From Deferribacteraceae bacterium (lineage in GTDB: Bacteria; Chrysiogenota; Deferribacteres; Deferribacterales; Deferrivibrionaceae): a stretch of 64,000 nucleotides of DNA. Where the stretch lies: contig JAIHAR010000001.1 in assembly GCA_020054865.1 (NCBI GenBank), positions 107,112 through 171,111 on the forward strand, given 5' to 3'. Below, piece by piece: positions 9,285 through 17,082 of the stretch. The notes under the pieces were generated by a model, which was not told the origin of the DNA, searched no databases, and was given only the letters and a program-made list of their open reading frames with translations. Within the stretch, counting starts at the first letter, position 1. Each line of letters opens with the position of its first letter. The position numbers and the translations under genes were made by a program.

Positions 9285-9979
9285 ATTCCACCTTTAAGAT
9301 ACTTCTTGACGGAGTTGAATATATGAAATCCATCCATATTGCCCAAAATCTCCTCTGCACACCTTTCAGGATGGGGCATCATTCCAAGTACATTCCCTTT
9401 TTTATTGACAATTCCGGCAATATTATCCACAGAGCCGTTTGGATTTGCATCATCGAAAGTCTCCCCGGTTTCGCTGCAATATCTGAAAACTACCTGTTCG
9501 TTTTCAATCAGTTCATTAAGACCTTTCTCATCTATAAAATAATTACCGTCCATATGGGCAATGGGTATTTTAATAATCTCTCCCGGCGTATAAAATCTTG
9601 TAAAAGGTGTGTTTACATTGCTCACAACAAGATTTACGTTTTTACATATAAATTTAAGATCCCTGTTTCTTAAAAGTGCTCCCGGCAATAACCTGGTTTC
9701 AGTAAGCACCTGGAAACCGTTGCAAATACCAAGCACAAGGCCACCTTTCTCTGCAAACTCAACCACAGAATCAATAATCTCTGAATGACTTGCAATAGCC
9801 CCGCATCTTAAATAATCTCCATAAGAAAATCCACCCGGCAATACTATAAAATCAACCCCTTTTAAATCTCTCTCTTTGTGCCACAAAAATACAGTGTCCA
9901 CTTCCAAAACATGCTTCAAAACGTGATAGCAGTCATGGTCACAATTTGAACCGGGAAAAACAACTACCCCTGCTTTCAT
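9281..9979 (-). CDS. purQ: Phosphoribosylformylglycinamidine synthase, glutaminase subunit
   Basis: A 232-residue class I glutamine amidotransferase that supplies ammonia to PurL. The start [16 protein letters not shown] is typical of PurQ. The nucleophile Cys lies in [14 protein letters not shown] (about residues 87-100) and the His/Glu pair in [12 protein letters not shown] near the C-terminus. It lies between purS (2-bp gap) and purL (4-bp overlap), giving the standard S-Q-L order of the three-protein complex. Confidence 0.97.
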   Translation of the reverse strand: MKAGVVVFPGSNCDHDCYHVLKHVLEVDTVFLWHKERDLKGVDFIVLPGGFSYGDYLRCGAIASHSEIIDSVVEFAEKGGLVLGICNGFQVLTETRLLPGALLRNRDLKFICKNVNLVVSNVNTPFTRFYTPGEIIKIPIAHMDGNYFIDEKGLNELIENEQVVFRYCSETGETFDDANPNGSVDNIAGIVNKKGNVLGMMPHPERCAEEILGNMDGFHIFNSVKKYLKGGI

Positions 9980-9981
9980 AA

Positions 9982-10218
9982 TTATTCACCTACTTCAATG
10001 CTGTATTCTTCAATAATTGGGTTTGCAAGCATCTTTTTTGAGATTTCATCAATCTTTTCATTAAGGTTTTCTGTCTTGGAAACCTCAAGCTCAAAGATTT
10101 TTCCAACCCTAACGCTATCAATAAAATCATAGCCGTTTCTCTTTGCTGACTGCAATATAGCTTCACCCTGAGGGTCCAATACCGTCTCTTTAAGTTTAAC
10201 ATAAACCTTTATTTTCAT
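9982..10218 (-). CDS. purS: Phosphoribosylformylglycinamidine synthase subunit PurS
   Basis: A small (78-residue) subunit that bridges PurQ and PurL. The sequence [18 protein letters not shown] followed by [13 protein letters not shown] is characteristic of PurS. Two ATGs are possible, at 10222-10224 and 10216-10218. I chose the second because the SD (GAGG) stands at a normal distance from it and would be too close to the first; the alternative adds only MQ. It is the first gene of the purS-Q-L-F operon. Confidence 0.92.
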   Translation of the reverse strand: MKIKVYVKLKETVLDPQGEAILQSAKRNGYDFIDSVRVGKIFELEVSKTENLNEKIDEISKKMLANPIIEEYSIEVGE

Positions 10219-10242
10219 CTGCATACCTCGAGTTTTTCTTAA

Positions 10243-10271
10243 AACTTAGCACAAAATAAGGAAAGTGTCAT
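10243..10271 (-). promoter_or_regulatory. Candidate sigma-70 promoter of the purine operon
   Basis: On the minus strand ATGACA (10266-10271) is followed after 17 bases by TAAGTT (10243-10248), preceded by the extended -10 dinucleotide TG one base upstream. It lies 24 bp before the purS start in a 110-bp gap. The -10 is a poor match, so confidence is moderate. No purine riboswitch or PurBox-like element was recognised in this leader. Confidence 0.42.
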
Positions 10272-10328
10272 TGATTTTTTGCTCCAAATTCAATCAATAA
10301 GGTTTAGGAACAAAATTATTAAAAATTA

Positions 10329-10994
10329 CTAAACGACCTTGCCTGAAACTTTGTTTAGAATAAAGTTCCAACCATTTTTAATATGTTTTTCGACCAATTT
10401 TTCTACTCTGTCTGCATCCCTCTCTTCAAAGGCCTCAATAATCTCTTTATGTTCTTCAATAACTTTAGAAATCCTCCCTGTCTCAGTAAAAGAATATGCG
10501 GTAGCTCGTTTAAACTGTCTGAGCAGGCTCTCAAGAAACCTTACCAGTCTTGAATTATTGCATTTGCTTATAAATAGATTGTGAAACTCTGAATTAAGCT
10601 TGATAAGATTGGCAACATTTCGTGTCAATGAATATTTTTCCATTTTGTCATTAATATCTTTCAATTTGGCAATATCTTCAAAACTAAGATTTTTTATTGC
10701 AAGCTTTGCAGCAAGAGACTCAAGCTTCATCTTCAAAACAAATATGTCATCCACATCCTTGTCCGTTACTACCGAAACTACTGCCCCGCGCCTTGGAAAA
10801 ATTTCCACAAAGCCTTCCATTTCAAGCAGTCTCAGTGCCTCTCTTATGGGAGTCCTGCTTATGCCAAGCATTTCTGAAAGCTTTGGCTCTGTGAGCCTGT
10901 CACCTGCTTTCAAAGTACCATTTAGAATATATCCTCTAATTGTTTCAGCAATCTTTTCACTCAATGTTGTATTGTCGATAGATATGTCTTTCAT
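10329..10994 (-). CDS. GntR-family transcriptional regulator, FCD (FadR) subfamily, copy 2
   Basis: A 221-residue regulator with an N-terminal winged helix-turn-helix (KAGDRLTEPKLSEMLGISRTPIREALRLLEMEGFVEI is the recognisable core, residues about 26-62) and an all-helical FCD effector domain. The FCD His and Asn/Asp residues that can bind a metal are suggested by LNSEFHNLF and EHKEIIEAF. It overlaps the upstream GntR gene by 4 bp and is clearly its paralogue: the HTH and the RRGAVV segment are nearly the same. Members of this subfamily sense organic acids, sugars acids or amino acids; the ligand here is unknown. No metabolic gene is adjacent that reveals it. Confidence 0.88.
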   Translation of the reverse strand: MKDISIDNTTLSEKIAETIRGYILNGTLKAGDRLTEPKLSEMLGISRTPIREALRLLEMEGFVEIFPRRGAVVSVVTDKDVDDIFVLKMKLESLAAKLAIKNLSFEDIAKLKDINDKMEKYSLTRNVANLIKLNSEFHNLFISKCNNSRLVRFLESLLRQFKRATAYSFTETGRISKVIEEHKEIIEAFEERDADRVEKLVEKHIKNGWNFILNKVSGKVV

Positions 10995-11674
10995 AAGCCA
11001 TTATCCTCTTTATTTATGAATTTTCTTAAATATCTCCAGCTGCTGTTGATGTGCTCTCTGACAGTGTTTTCAGCCAGTACTGAATCTTTTTTCTCAAAAG
11101 CTTCAATAATTTTTAAATGTTCGACATAGGCATCTCTTGACCTGTCCGCCTTAGCCACAAGAATACCTTTAAATCTTTGAAAATTCTTTGATAAACCTTC
11201 GAGTATTTCAATCAACTTATTATTTTTACTGGCAAGAATAAAAACATTATGAAAATCAACATTATATGACAAATACTCTTCCACTATATTTTTACTGCTA
11301 TTTGACAAACTGAAAAATTTTTCATTTATTTTTTTTAGCTTTTCAATCTCCTCCGTCCCCATATTCAATGTTGCCTGACTTGCCGCAAGTCCCTCAAGAT
11401 TAGCTTTGATTGCATAAAGATCGTCCAAATCTTTCAAGGTTATTCTTTTGACAACAGCTCCACGTCGTGGAACAATCTCAATAAAACCTTCACTTTCAAG
11501 CTGCCTTAACGCTTCCCTGATTGGAGTCCTGCTTATTCCAAGAGTCTCAGCGAGTTTAGGCTCTACAAGTCTCTCTCCATCAGTATAAACACCTTTAATT
11601 ATATCTGACCTGATTCTGTCAGCTATTATTTCCCTTAAAGGCTTTGCATCATAATAGTAAATTTCCTGTGCCAC
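10991..11674 (-). CDS. GntR-family transcriptional regulator, FCD (FadR) subfamily, copy 1
   Basis: A 227-residue paralogue of the gene immediately downstream. The HTH (TDGERLVEPKLAETLGISRT then PIREALRQLESEGFIEI) and the following VPRRGAVVKRIT are conserved between the two, while the FCD domains are more divergent, for example VDFHNVFILASKNNKL. A perfect 10-bp palindrome matching the FadR-subfamily operator core lies 36 bp upstream of the start, so autoregulation of the pair is likely. Two full-length tandem copies suggest duplication followed by ligand divergence, or a heterodimer. The regulated pathway is not visible in the window. Confidence 0.88.
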   Translation of the reverse strand: MAQEIYYYDAKPLREIIADRIRSDIIKGVYTDGERLVEPKLAETLGISRTPIREALRQLESEGFIEIVPRRGAVVKRITLKDLDDLYAIKANLEGLAASQATLNMGTEEIEKLKKINEKFFSLSNSSKNIVEEYLSYNVDFHNVFILASKNNKLIEILEGLSKNFQRFKGILVAKADRSRDAYVEHLKIIEAFEKKDSVLAENTVREHINSSWRYLRKFINKEDNGL

Positions 11675-11709
11675 ATCAAAATCCTTGTCATGTTTAGTAA
11701 AATTGTATT

Positions 11710-11719
11710 CTGTATACAG
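11710..11719. promoter_or_regulatory. Candidate GntR/FadR-type operator
   Basis: CTGTATACAG is a perfect palindrome whose core GTA-TAC fits the FadR-subfamily consensus yGTM-N0-1-KACr. It is positioned 36-45 bp upstream of the first GntR gene, in its promoter region, as expected of an autoregulatory site. No second copy was noticed in the window. Confidence 0.55.
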
Positions 11720-11862
11720 TATGCAAATATACTATAACATTATTTTATCGTCAATAGATTTTTTTCTTTTAAATTAGGAATTTAAATTAAACACAATCTA
11801 TACAACAACAAATAAGTTACATAAAAATAACTGTTATTGTTTTTTTTAATTTCACTTGAAGT

Positions 11863-12030
11863 TTAATTTTCACCATTTTTTAAGAAACTGTAAAGGTGAT
11901 AAGCACAGTCAGGACCAACAAGTTTTTTTACCATCGAAGTCTTTAATTTAACTTTCTTTTTGAGAATCAATTCTTTGTATTTGTATTTTTTGGCAATAAG
12001 TTGCGCTTTGTCAGACAATTCTTTTTCCAT
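11863..12030 (-). CDS. Small lysine-rich protein of unknown function
   Basis: A 55-residue reading frame that begins two bases after the rlmB stop codon. It starts MEKELSDKAQLIAKKYKYKE and ends DCAYHLYSFLKNGEN. The middle is very basic (LILKKKVKLKTSMVKK). There is no membrane segment and no recognised domain; the single Cys and low complexity give no hint of function. The abutting position suggests co-transcription with rlmB, and the basic character would suit an RNA- or ribosome-binding role, but that is only inference. No strong SD is present apart from sequence within the rlmB end. Confidence 0.5.
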   Translation of the reverse strand: MEKELSDKAQLIAKKYKYKELILKKKVKLKTSMVKKLVGPDCAYHLYSFLKNGEN

Positions 12031-12032
12031 AT

Positions 12033-12716
12033 TTATTTACTCAGCTCATAAAAAATAATAGCAGCACTTTGAGAAGCGTTTAGAGAATCGATTTCAGATT
12101 TCATTGGTATCTTGAATATCACATCAGCTCTCTTTAGCACATTTGGACGCACCCCTTTGCCTTCAGAGCCGATAACAATTGCTTTTTTACCATCATTTTT
12201 TATTTGATAAATATCTACATTCGTGTTCACATCGGCAGCATACACAAAAAAACCTATTTTTTTCAGTTCATCAAGAGTTTTGGCTATATTTGTAACCTCA
12301 ATAATCTTTGAATATATCAAGCTGCCGGCACTTGTCTTAAAAACAGTGGGTGTAATTTTGCACTGGTTATCCTTTGCAATTATAAAATATCTTACGCCAA
12401 AACAGTGGCCTGCTCTTAAAATTGCTCCGAAATTATGGGGATCCTGTATATGATCCAAGACTCCGATGCAAGATTCATTCCTCAAACTTTCCAAAACATC
12501 ATAAAAGTCATATACCAAAAAATCGATATCAGCAACAACACCTTGATTTTTTTCGGGAAACTTAACATCAAACTCATCCTTTTTCATTACATTGACTTTA
12601 ACTTTTCCAAGATTTATTTCTCGTATATTTGATGTACCTTCCCTGATTATTATTTCATTTATTTTTATTTTTGCCTTTAACGCTTCAATTAAAGCATTTT
12701 TTCCATATATCAGCAT
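12033..12716 (-). CDS. rlmB: SpoU-family (TrmH/RlmB) rRNA 2'-O-methyltransferase
   Basis: A 227-residue SPOUT methyltransferase. The N-terminal substrate-binding domain starts MLIYGKNALIEALKA. The three SpoU motifs are present: motif 1 LDHIQDPHNFGAILRAGHCFG, motif 2 AIVIGSEGKGVR and motif 3 IPMKSEIDSLNASQSAAIIFYEL. This layout fits RlmB, which methylates G2251 of 23S rRNA, though TrmH-like relatives modify other sites. A good SD (AGAGG) precedes the ATG. A 55-residue ORF follows directly downstream. Confidence 0.9.
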   Translation of the reverse strand: MLIYGKNALIEALKAKIKINEIIIREGTSNIREINLGKVKVNVMKKDEFDVKFPEKNQGVVADIDFLVYDFYDVLESLRNESCIGVLDHIQDPHNFGAILRAGHCFGVRYFIIAKDNQCKITPTVFKTSAGSLIYSKIIEVTNIAKTLDELKKIGFFVYAADVNTNVDIYQIKNDGKKAIVIGSEGKGVRPNVLKRADVIFKIPMKSEIDSLNASQSAAIIFYELSK

Positions 12717-12793
12717 ATTATCCTCTTTAATTTAACAATAATTTACAATATTAATCTTTACAAAAAAATATTTTTAACTATAAGCTTTTTTCC

Positions 12794-13216
12794 ATGTTAA
12801 TATTAGAGCATATATCAAAAGGTTTCAACAACGGAATTAAAATCAGCAAAAAAATTGTGATATTTACATTCCCTTTTTACATAGCCGTTGATCTTCTTAA
12901 GCAACTTGAAATACTTGATAAAATAGGTTCTTTTTTTTCACCGGTGATGAAACTAATCGGACTTCCGGGCGAAGCATCCATTGCAATTATCTCCGGTATG
13001 ACGCTTAATCTATATGCTGCCATTGCGGCAATAGGCCCGCTTGATTTAAATGCAAAGCAGATTACAATTATGGGATTATTTTTAGGGATTGCTCACAATC
13101 TCATCATTGAAACCGTAATACTTACAAGAACAGGGATAAAGGCTTTACCTGTATTGTCAGTTAGATTCTTGATGGCCTTTTTTGCTGCATTTATAGTAAA
13201 CGTGTTATGGATATAA
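12794..13216 (+). CDS. Nucleoside recognition (Gate) domain membrane protein A
   Basis: A 140-residue integral membrane protein of the Gate/nucleoside recognition family (SpmA/SpmB, YjiH relatives). Hydrophobic helices alternate with the conserved small-residue stretch GEASIAIISGMTLNLYAAI. It overlaps the next gene, a protein of the same family, by 10 bp, so the two probably form a heteromeric unit equivalent to the two Gate halves found fused in other proteins. Substrate is not known for these paired forms. There is no good SD in front of the ATG, so the exact start is less certain. Confidence 0.75.
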   Translation: MLILEHISKGFNNGIKISKKIVIFTFPFYIAVDLLKQLEILDKIGSFFSPVMKLIGLPGEASIAIISGMTLNLYAAIAAIGPLDLNAKQITIMGLFLGIAHNLIIETVILTRTGIKALPVLSVRFLMAFFAAFIVNVLWI

Positions 13217-13644
13217 ATTTAATTGAGCCGTTAAAAAATGCTTTTATGTTGTGTCTGAAACTTACACTTATAATTGTAACATTAATGGTGATTTACGAAT
13301 TCTACGAAAACTCAAGGCTATATAAATTATCTCAAAAAGTACTGAACAAACCGTTTTACAAACTTGGAATAGACTCAAATGCTTCGATAACAATGGTTGT
13401 GGGATTAGTATTGGGGATAGCATACGGAGCTGGCATTTTGATAAAAAACGCCATATCCGGAAATATGACTCAAAAAGAGATAGTCCTGACTTCATTATTT
13501 TTAAGTGTATGTCATGCAGTATTTGAAGACACACTACTTTTCGTAGCTGTTGGTGCAAACGGTTTCATAATTATTGGTATGCGGATTATATTGGCATTTT
13601 TAATGATTATTGTACTTAATTACTATTATTTAAAGAACAGATAG
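13207..13644 (+). CDS. Nucleoside recognition (Gate) domain membrane protein B
   Basis: A 145-residue membrane protein partner of the preceding gene. Four hydrophobic segments are visible, at about residues 15-32, 60-80, 90-115 and 120-140, with the Gate-like sequence ASITMVVGLVLGIAYGAGIL in the centre. The SVCHAVFEDTLLFVAVG segment parallels the HNLIIETVILTRTG segment of its partner, showing they are homologous halves. Start overlaps the upstream gene by 10 bp. Role in nucleoside or small-molecule flux is inferred from the family only. Confidence 0.75.
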   Translation: MDINLIEPLKNAFMLCLKLTLIIVTLMVIYEFYENSRLYKLSQKVLNKPFYKLGIDSNASITMVVGLVLGIAYGAGILIKNAISGNMTQKEIVLTSLFLSVCHAVFEDTLLFVAVGANGFIIIGMRIILAFLMIIVLNYYYLKNR

Positions 13645-13685
13645 TAAACATAACCTGTATTTTTAAAAAATAATCCTCATTTCTC

Positions 13686-13740
13686 TTGATAAATTAAGGT
13701 TTTAGTGCTAAAAATCACCCTCAAATAAAATTTTAAGAGG
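13686..13740 (+). promoter_or_regulatory. Candidate promoter and ribosome binding site of ileS
   Basis: TTGATA (13686-13691), a 17-base spacer and TAAAAA (13709-13714) with an extended -10 TG at 13706-13707 form a plausible sigma-70 promoter. The SD AAGAGGG (13734-13740) stands five bases before the ATG. The leader is about 30 bases, too short for a T-box, so no tRNA-sensing control is apparent. Confidence 0.5.
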
Positions 13741-13745
13741 GTAAA

Positions 13746-16547
13746 ATGGAGTATAAAGACACCTTAAATCTGCCTAAGACCGATTTTCCTATGAAAGCAA
13801 ACCTTAGCAACAGTGAGCCCGAAAGGATTAAAAAGTGGGAAAACGATAAACTTTACCAAAAAATCGTCGAATCAAGAGATAAAAATAAAAAATACATACT
13901 TCACGACGGCCCCCCTTACGCAAACGGCCACATACATATTGGTCACGCACTGAATAAAATTTTGAAAGATTTTATTATTAAAGTAAAAACACTCCAAGGT
14001 TACTACACCCCTTATGTGCCTGGCTGGGATTGTCATGGTTTACCGATTGAGCATCAGGTAGATAAAATGCTCGGCAAAAAGAAATATGAAATGGAAAAAT
14101 CCCAGATAAGGAAAGAGTGCAGAAAATACGCTGAAAAATTTATTGATATACAAAGGGACGAATTCAAAAGGCTCGGAGTCCTTGGTGACTGGGAAAATCC
14201 TTATATCACAATGGATTATGTATATGAAGCTGTTACACTAAAAGAATTATATAAGTTTTTTAAGAATAAAGGGGTCTATAAAGGACTAAAGCCTGTTTAT
14301 TGGTGTACAAGTTGCGTGACTGCGTTGGCTGAAGCTGAAGTAGAGTACGACAATCATACATCAAACTCAATCTACGTAAAATTTCCTGTAAGAACAAATA
14401 CTGCAAAAGAGTTAGGTATACCCGAAAACACAAGTGTAGTAATATGGACAACTACACCATGGACATTGCCTGCAAACCTGGGGCTTGCATTTAATCCGGA
14501 GTACAAATACTCGCTTATAAAGATTAACGATACAGAAAATAAAAATCTCTCAAAAGGAGAACATATAATAGTTGCAAACGAACTGCTTGAAAAATTAACA
14601 GAAATTTTCAGCATCAGCTCTTACGAAAAAGTTAAAAGCTTTAGCGGCTCTGATTTCGAAAGAAAAACCGCCAAACACCCGTTTTATGACAGAGATTCAT
14701 TAATGATACTTGGTGACCATGTAACTCTTGAACAGGGTACAGGAATTGTTCACACTGCACCTGGTCATGGTCAGGAAGACTACGAAGTAGGCTTGAAATA
14801 TGGTTTGGAAATCTTAAACCCTGTTGATGACAATGGTTTTTTCAAAAAAGATACAGAGATATTTGCCGGAGAACATATAGTAAAAGCAAATGATAAAATA
14901 ATTGCTTATATGGATGAAAATGGTACCCTTTTAAACTCTGGAAAAGTTGACCACTCTTACCCTCACTGTTGGAGATGTAAAAATCCAGTTGTTTTCAGAG
15001 CTACGCCACAATGGTTTATTTCGATGGAACAAAATAATTTAAGAGACAAGACTTTGGAAGAGATTAAAAAGATTAAATGGATTCCAGCCTGGGGTGAAAA
15101 CAGAATTACGGCTATGATTGAAAATAGACCTGACTGGTGTATTTCAAGACAAAGAACATGGGGTGTACCGATAGCGGTATTTTTGTGTCAGGAGTGTGGC
15201 GAAATTATTATCAATGATGAAATAATGGATAAAGTTTACAATGCATTTCTAAAGCAAGGTGCAGACGCATGGTTTGACCATGACAATGAATACTTCTTGG
15301 GTAAAGACTTTAAATGCCCACACTGTGACTCAGAAAAAATAAGAAAAGAAACTGATATTTTGGATGTTTGGTTTGACTCTGGCGTCAGTCACGCTGCGGT
15401 ATGTGAAACAAGAGAAGAGTTGGGCTGGCCTGCCAATATGTATCTTGAAGGAAGTGATCAGCACAGAGGATGGTTTCACAGCACCATTTTAGAAAGTGTC
15501 GGGACACGAGGAAAAGCACCATATTCAGAAGTACTAACCCATGGTTTTGTGGTTGATGGTAGCGGTAAAAAAATGTCAAAATCGCTTGGAAACGTTGTCA
15601 CACCTGAGGAAATAATCAAGAAATATGGTGCGGAAATTTTGAGACTTTGGGTAGCTGCAGAAGATTATACTGAAGACGTCAGGATATCTCAAAACATTAT
15701 CACAAGACTTGTAGAATCATATAGAAAAATTAGAAACTCTTCAAAGTATATCCTTGGCAATATTTCTGACTTTAATCCTGATACCGATATGGTAGATTTT
15801 GAAAACTTGCTTGATATAGACAAATATATGTTAATGAAATGGCAAAAAGTTAAGAGTAAAGTATATGAAGCCTTTGATAAATACCAGTTCCATATTTTTT
15901 ATCATACGCTTAACAACTTTTGCATTAATGACTTATCTGCGTTTTATCACGATATAATTAAAGACAGACTATACTGTTATAAAAAAGATTCAAATTTTAG
16001 AAGGTCTGCTCAAACAGTAAACTTTGTCATACTGAAAGAGCTTTGCGTGCTAATGTCACCTATTCTTTCTTTTACTGCCGATGAAGTCTGGGAATATTTG
16101 CCGGAATTTAAAGGTAAATCAAGGTATGTTTTTACTGAACATTTTGCTCCCGTAGATGAATCAATATTTGATGATAAACTTTATAAAAAATGGGAAACAA
16201 TTTACGAAATAAAAAAAGATGTAAATAAAGCTCTCGAACTAAAAAGAGTTGAAAAGGTTATTGGCCATCCACTTGATGCCAAAGTAACAATTGGAGCAAG
16301 TGATGATATACTCTCTATTCTTAAAGCTGATGAGGGGATAGAAAAGATATTCATTGTTTCAGAAGTTGTGTTGAAGAAATTTGAAGAGGTTGAAGAGGGA
16401 TTTATCCCTGAAAACAGAAAACTTAAAATTGCTGTAGAGGCATCAAATAATGAAAAATGCGAAAGATGCTGGATAAAATCTGAAACTGTTGGTAAGTTTG
16501 AAGACCACAAGACTATCTGTGAGAGATGCTATAACGAAATTTCTTAA
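13746..16547 (+). CDS. ileS: Isoleucyl-tRNA synthetase
   Basis: A 933-residue class I aminoacyl-tRNA synthetase charging tRNA-Ile. The HIGH motif is in GPPYANGHIHIGHALNKILKD (about residues 56-75) and the KMSKS motif in DGSGKKMSKSLGNVV (about residues 602-616). The CP1 editing domain (TTTPWTLPAN) is complete. A C-terminal zinc finger is present (CERCWIKSETVGKF, then CERC), which places it in the bacterial zinc-containing type. An intrinsic terminator follows the stop. Confidence 0.98.
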   Translation: MEYKDTLNLPKTDFPMKANLSNSEPERIKKWENDKLYQKIVESRDKNKKYILHDGPPYANGHIHIGHALNKILKDFIIKVKTLQGYYTPYVPGWDCHGLPIEHQVDKMLGKKKYEMEKSQIRKECRKYAEKFIDIQRDEFKRLGVLGDWENPYITMDYVYEAVTLKELYKFFKNKGVYKGLKPVYWCTSCVTALAEAEVEYDNHTSNSIYVKFPVRTNTAKELGIPENTSVVIWTTTPWTLPANLGLAFNPEYKYSLIKINDTENKNLSKGEHIIVANELLEKLTEIFSISSYEKVKSFSGSDFERKTAKHPFYDRDSLMILGDHVTLEQGTGIVHTAPGHGQEDYEVGLKYGLEILNPVDDNGFFKKDTEIFAGEHIVKANDKIIAYMDENGTLLNSGKVDHSYPHCWRCKNPVVFRATPQWFISMEQNNLRDKTLEEIKKIKWIPAWGENRITAMIENRPDWCISRQRTWGVPIAVFLCQECGEIIINDEIMDKVYNAFLKQGADAWFDHDNEYFLGKDFKCPHCDSEKIRKETDILDVWFDSGVSHAAVCETREELGWPANMYLEGSDQHRGWFHSTILESVGTRGKAPYSEVLTHGFVVDGSGKKMSKSLGNVVTPEEIIKKYGAEILRLWVAAEDYTEDVRISQNIITRLVESYRKIRNSSKYILGNISDFNPDTDMVDFENLLDIDKYMLMKWQKVKSKVYEAFDKYQFHIFYHTLNNFCINDLSAFYHDIIKDRLYCYKKDSNFRRSAQTVNFVILKELCVLMSPILSFTADEVWEYLPEFKGKSRYVFTEHFAPVDESIFDDKLYKKWETIYEIKKDVNKALELKRVEKVIGHPLDAKVTIGASDDILSILKADEGIEKIFIVSEVVLKKFEEVEEGFIPENRKLKIAVEASNNEKCERCWIKSETVGKFEDHKTICERCYNEIS

Positions 16548-16555
16548 ATTTTTTA

Positions 16556-16578
16556 GGGGCTTTGCGCCCCTTTTTTTA
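16556..16578 (+). terminator. Rho-independent terminator after ileS
   Basis: Arms AGGGGC (16556-16561) and GCCCCT (16567-16572) enclose a five-base loop and are followed by seven T (16572-16578). It lies 9 bp after the ileS stop and 19 bp before lspA, so readthrough into lspA-purH must be partial or a separate promoter must exist. Confidence 0.85.
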
Positions 16579-16596
16579 TAATCTGAAGGAGTAATT

Positions 16597-17082
16597 ATGA
16601 AAAAATATCTTCCTATAATTTTTATCTTGGTGTTAATTGATCAAGTAACAAAATTTTACATAAAACACGTTTTTGATCTATATGAAACAAAAGAGATAAT
16701 ACCGGGTTTTTTCAATCTTACTTTTGTGCTAAACCCCGGGGCTGCATTCGGTTTTCTTGCAAAATTAAATGAGTCGTTCAGGCAGATATTTTTCATTATA
16801 GTAACAACTATTGCTATAATTATAGTTATCTACCTTATGTATAAAGAAATGCAACATAAACTCAGGGCATTTTCATATGCTTTAATCCTCTCAGGTGCTA
16901 TTGGCAACTTTATTGACAGGATTTATCTTGGAAGTGTTGTTGACTTTCTGGACTTTTATATAAAAAATTATCACTGGCCTGCTTTTAACATAGCTGATTC
17001 CTGCATCACCGTCGGGATAATTTTGTTAATATTAGATATGATAATAAATAAAAAGGGGGCACAAGATGCTAATCAAACCTAA
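16597..17082 (+). CDS. lspA: Lipoprotein signal peptidase (signal peptidase II)
   Basis: A 161-residue inner-membrane aspartyl protease that cleaves prolipoprotein signal peptides. Four transmembrane helices are visible. The conserved motif with the first catalytic Asp is GNFIDRIYLGSVVDFLDF and the second Asp is in FNIADSCITVG. The N-terminal DQVTKFYIK and the NPGAAFG segment are also family hallmarks. The 3' end overlaps purH by 17 bp. Several lipoproteins in this window (33198, 57988) would be substrates. Confidence 0.97.
   Translation: MKKYLPIIFILVLIDQVTKFYIKHVFDLYETKEIIPGFFNLTFVLNPGAAFGFLAKLNESFRQIFFIIVTTIAIIIVIYLMYKEMQHKLRAFSYALILSGAIGNFIDRIYLGSVVDFLDFYIKNYHWPAFNIADSCITVGIILLILDMIINKKGAQDANQT

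Noticed and set aside
10225..10328. Purine riboswitch or PurR box before purS.
   Set aside because: No conserved three-way junction or PurR palindrome was found in the short leader.
13207..13644. Gate-domain pair considered as an ileS-linked transporter or split mureidomycin-type carrier.
   Set aside because: ileS has its own promoter, and the Gate family occurs next to many unrelated genes. No functional link can be shown.
13645..13745. T-box riboswitch before ileS.
   Set aside because: The leader is about 30 bases after the promoter and lacks the T-box sequence; there is no room for one.
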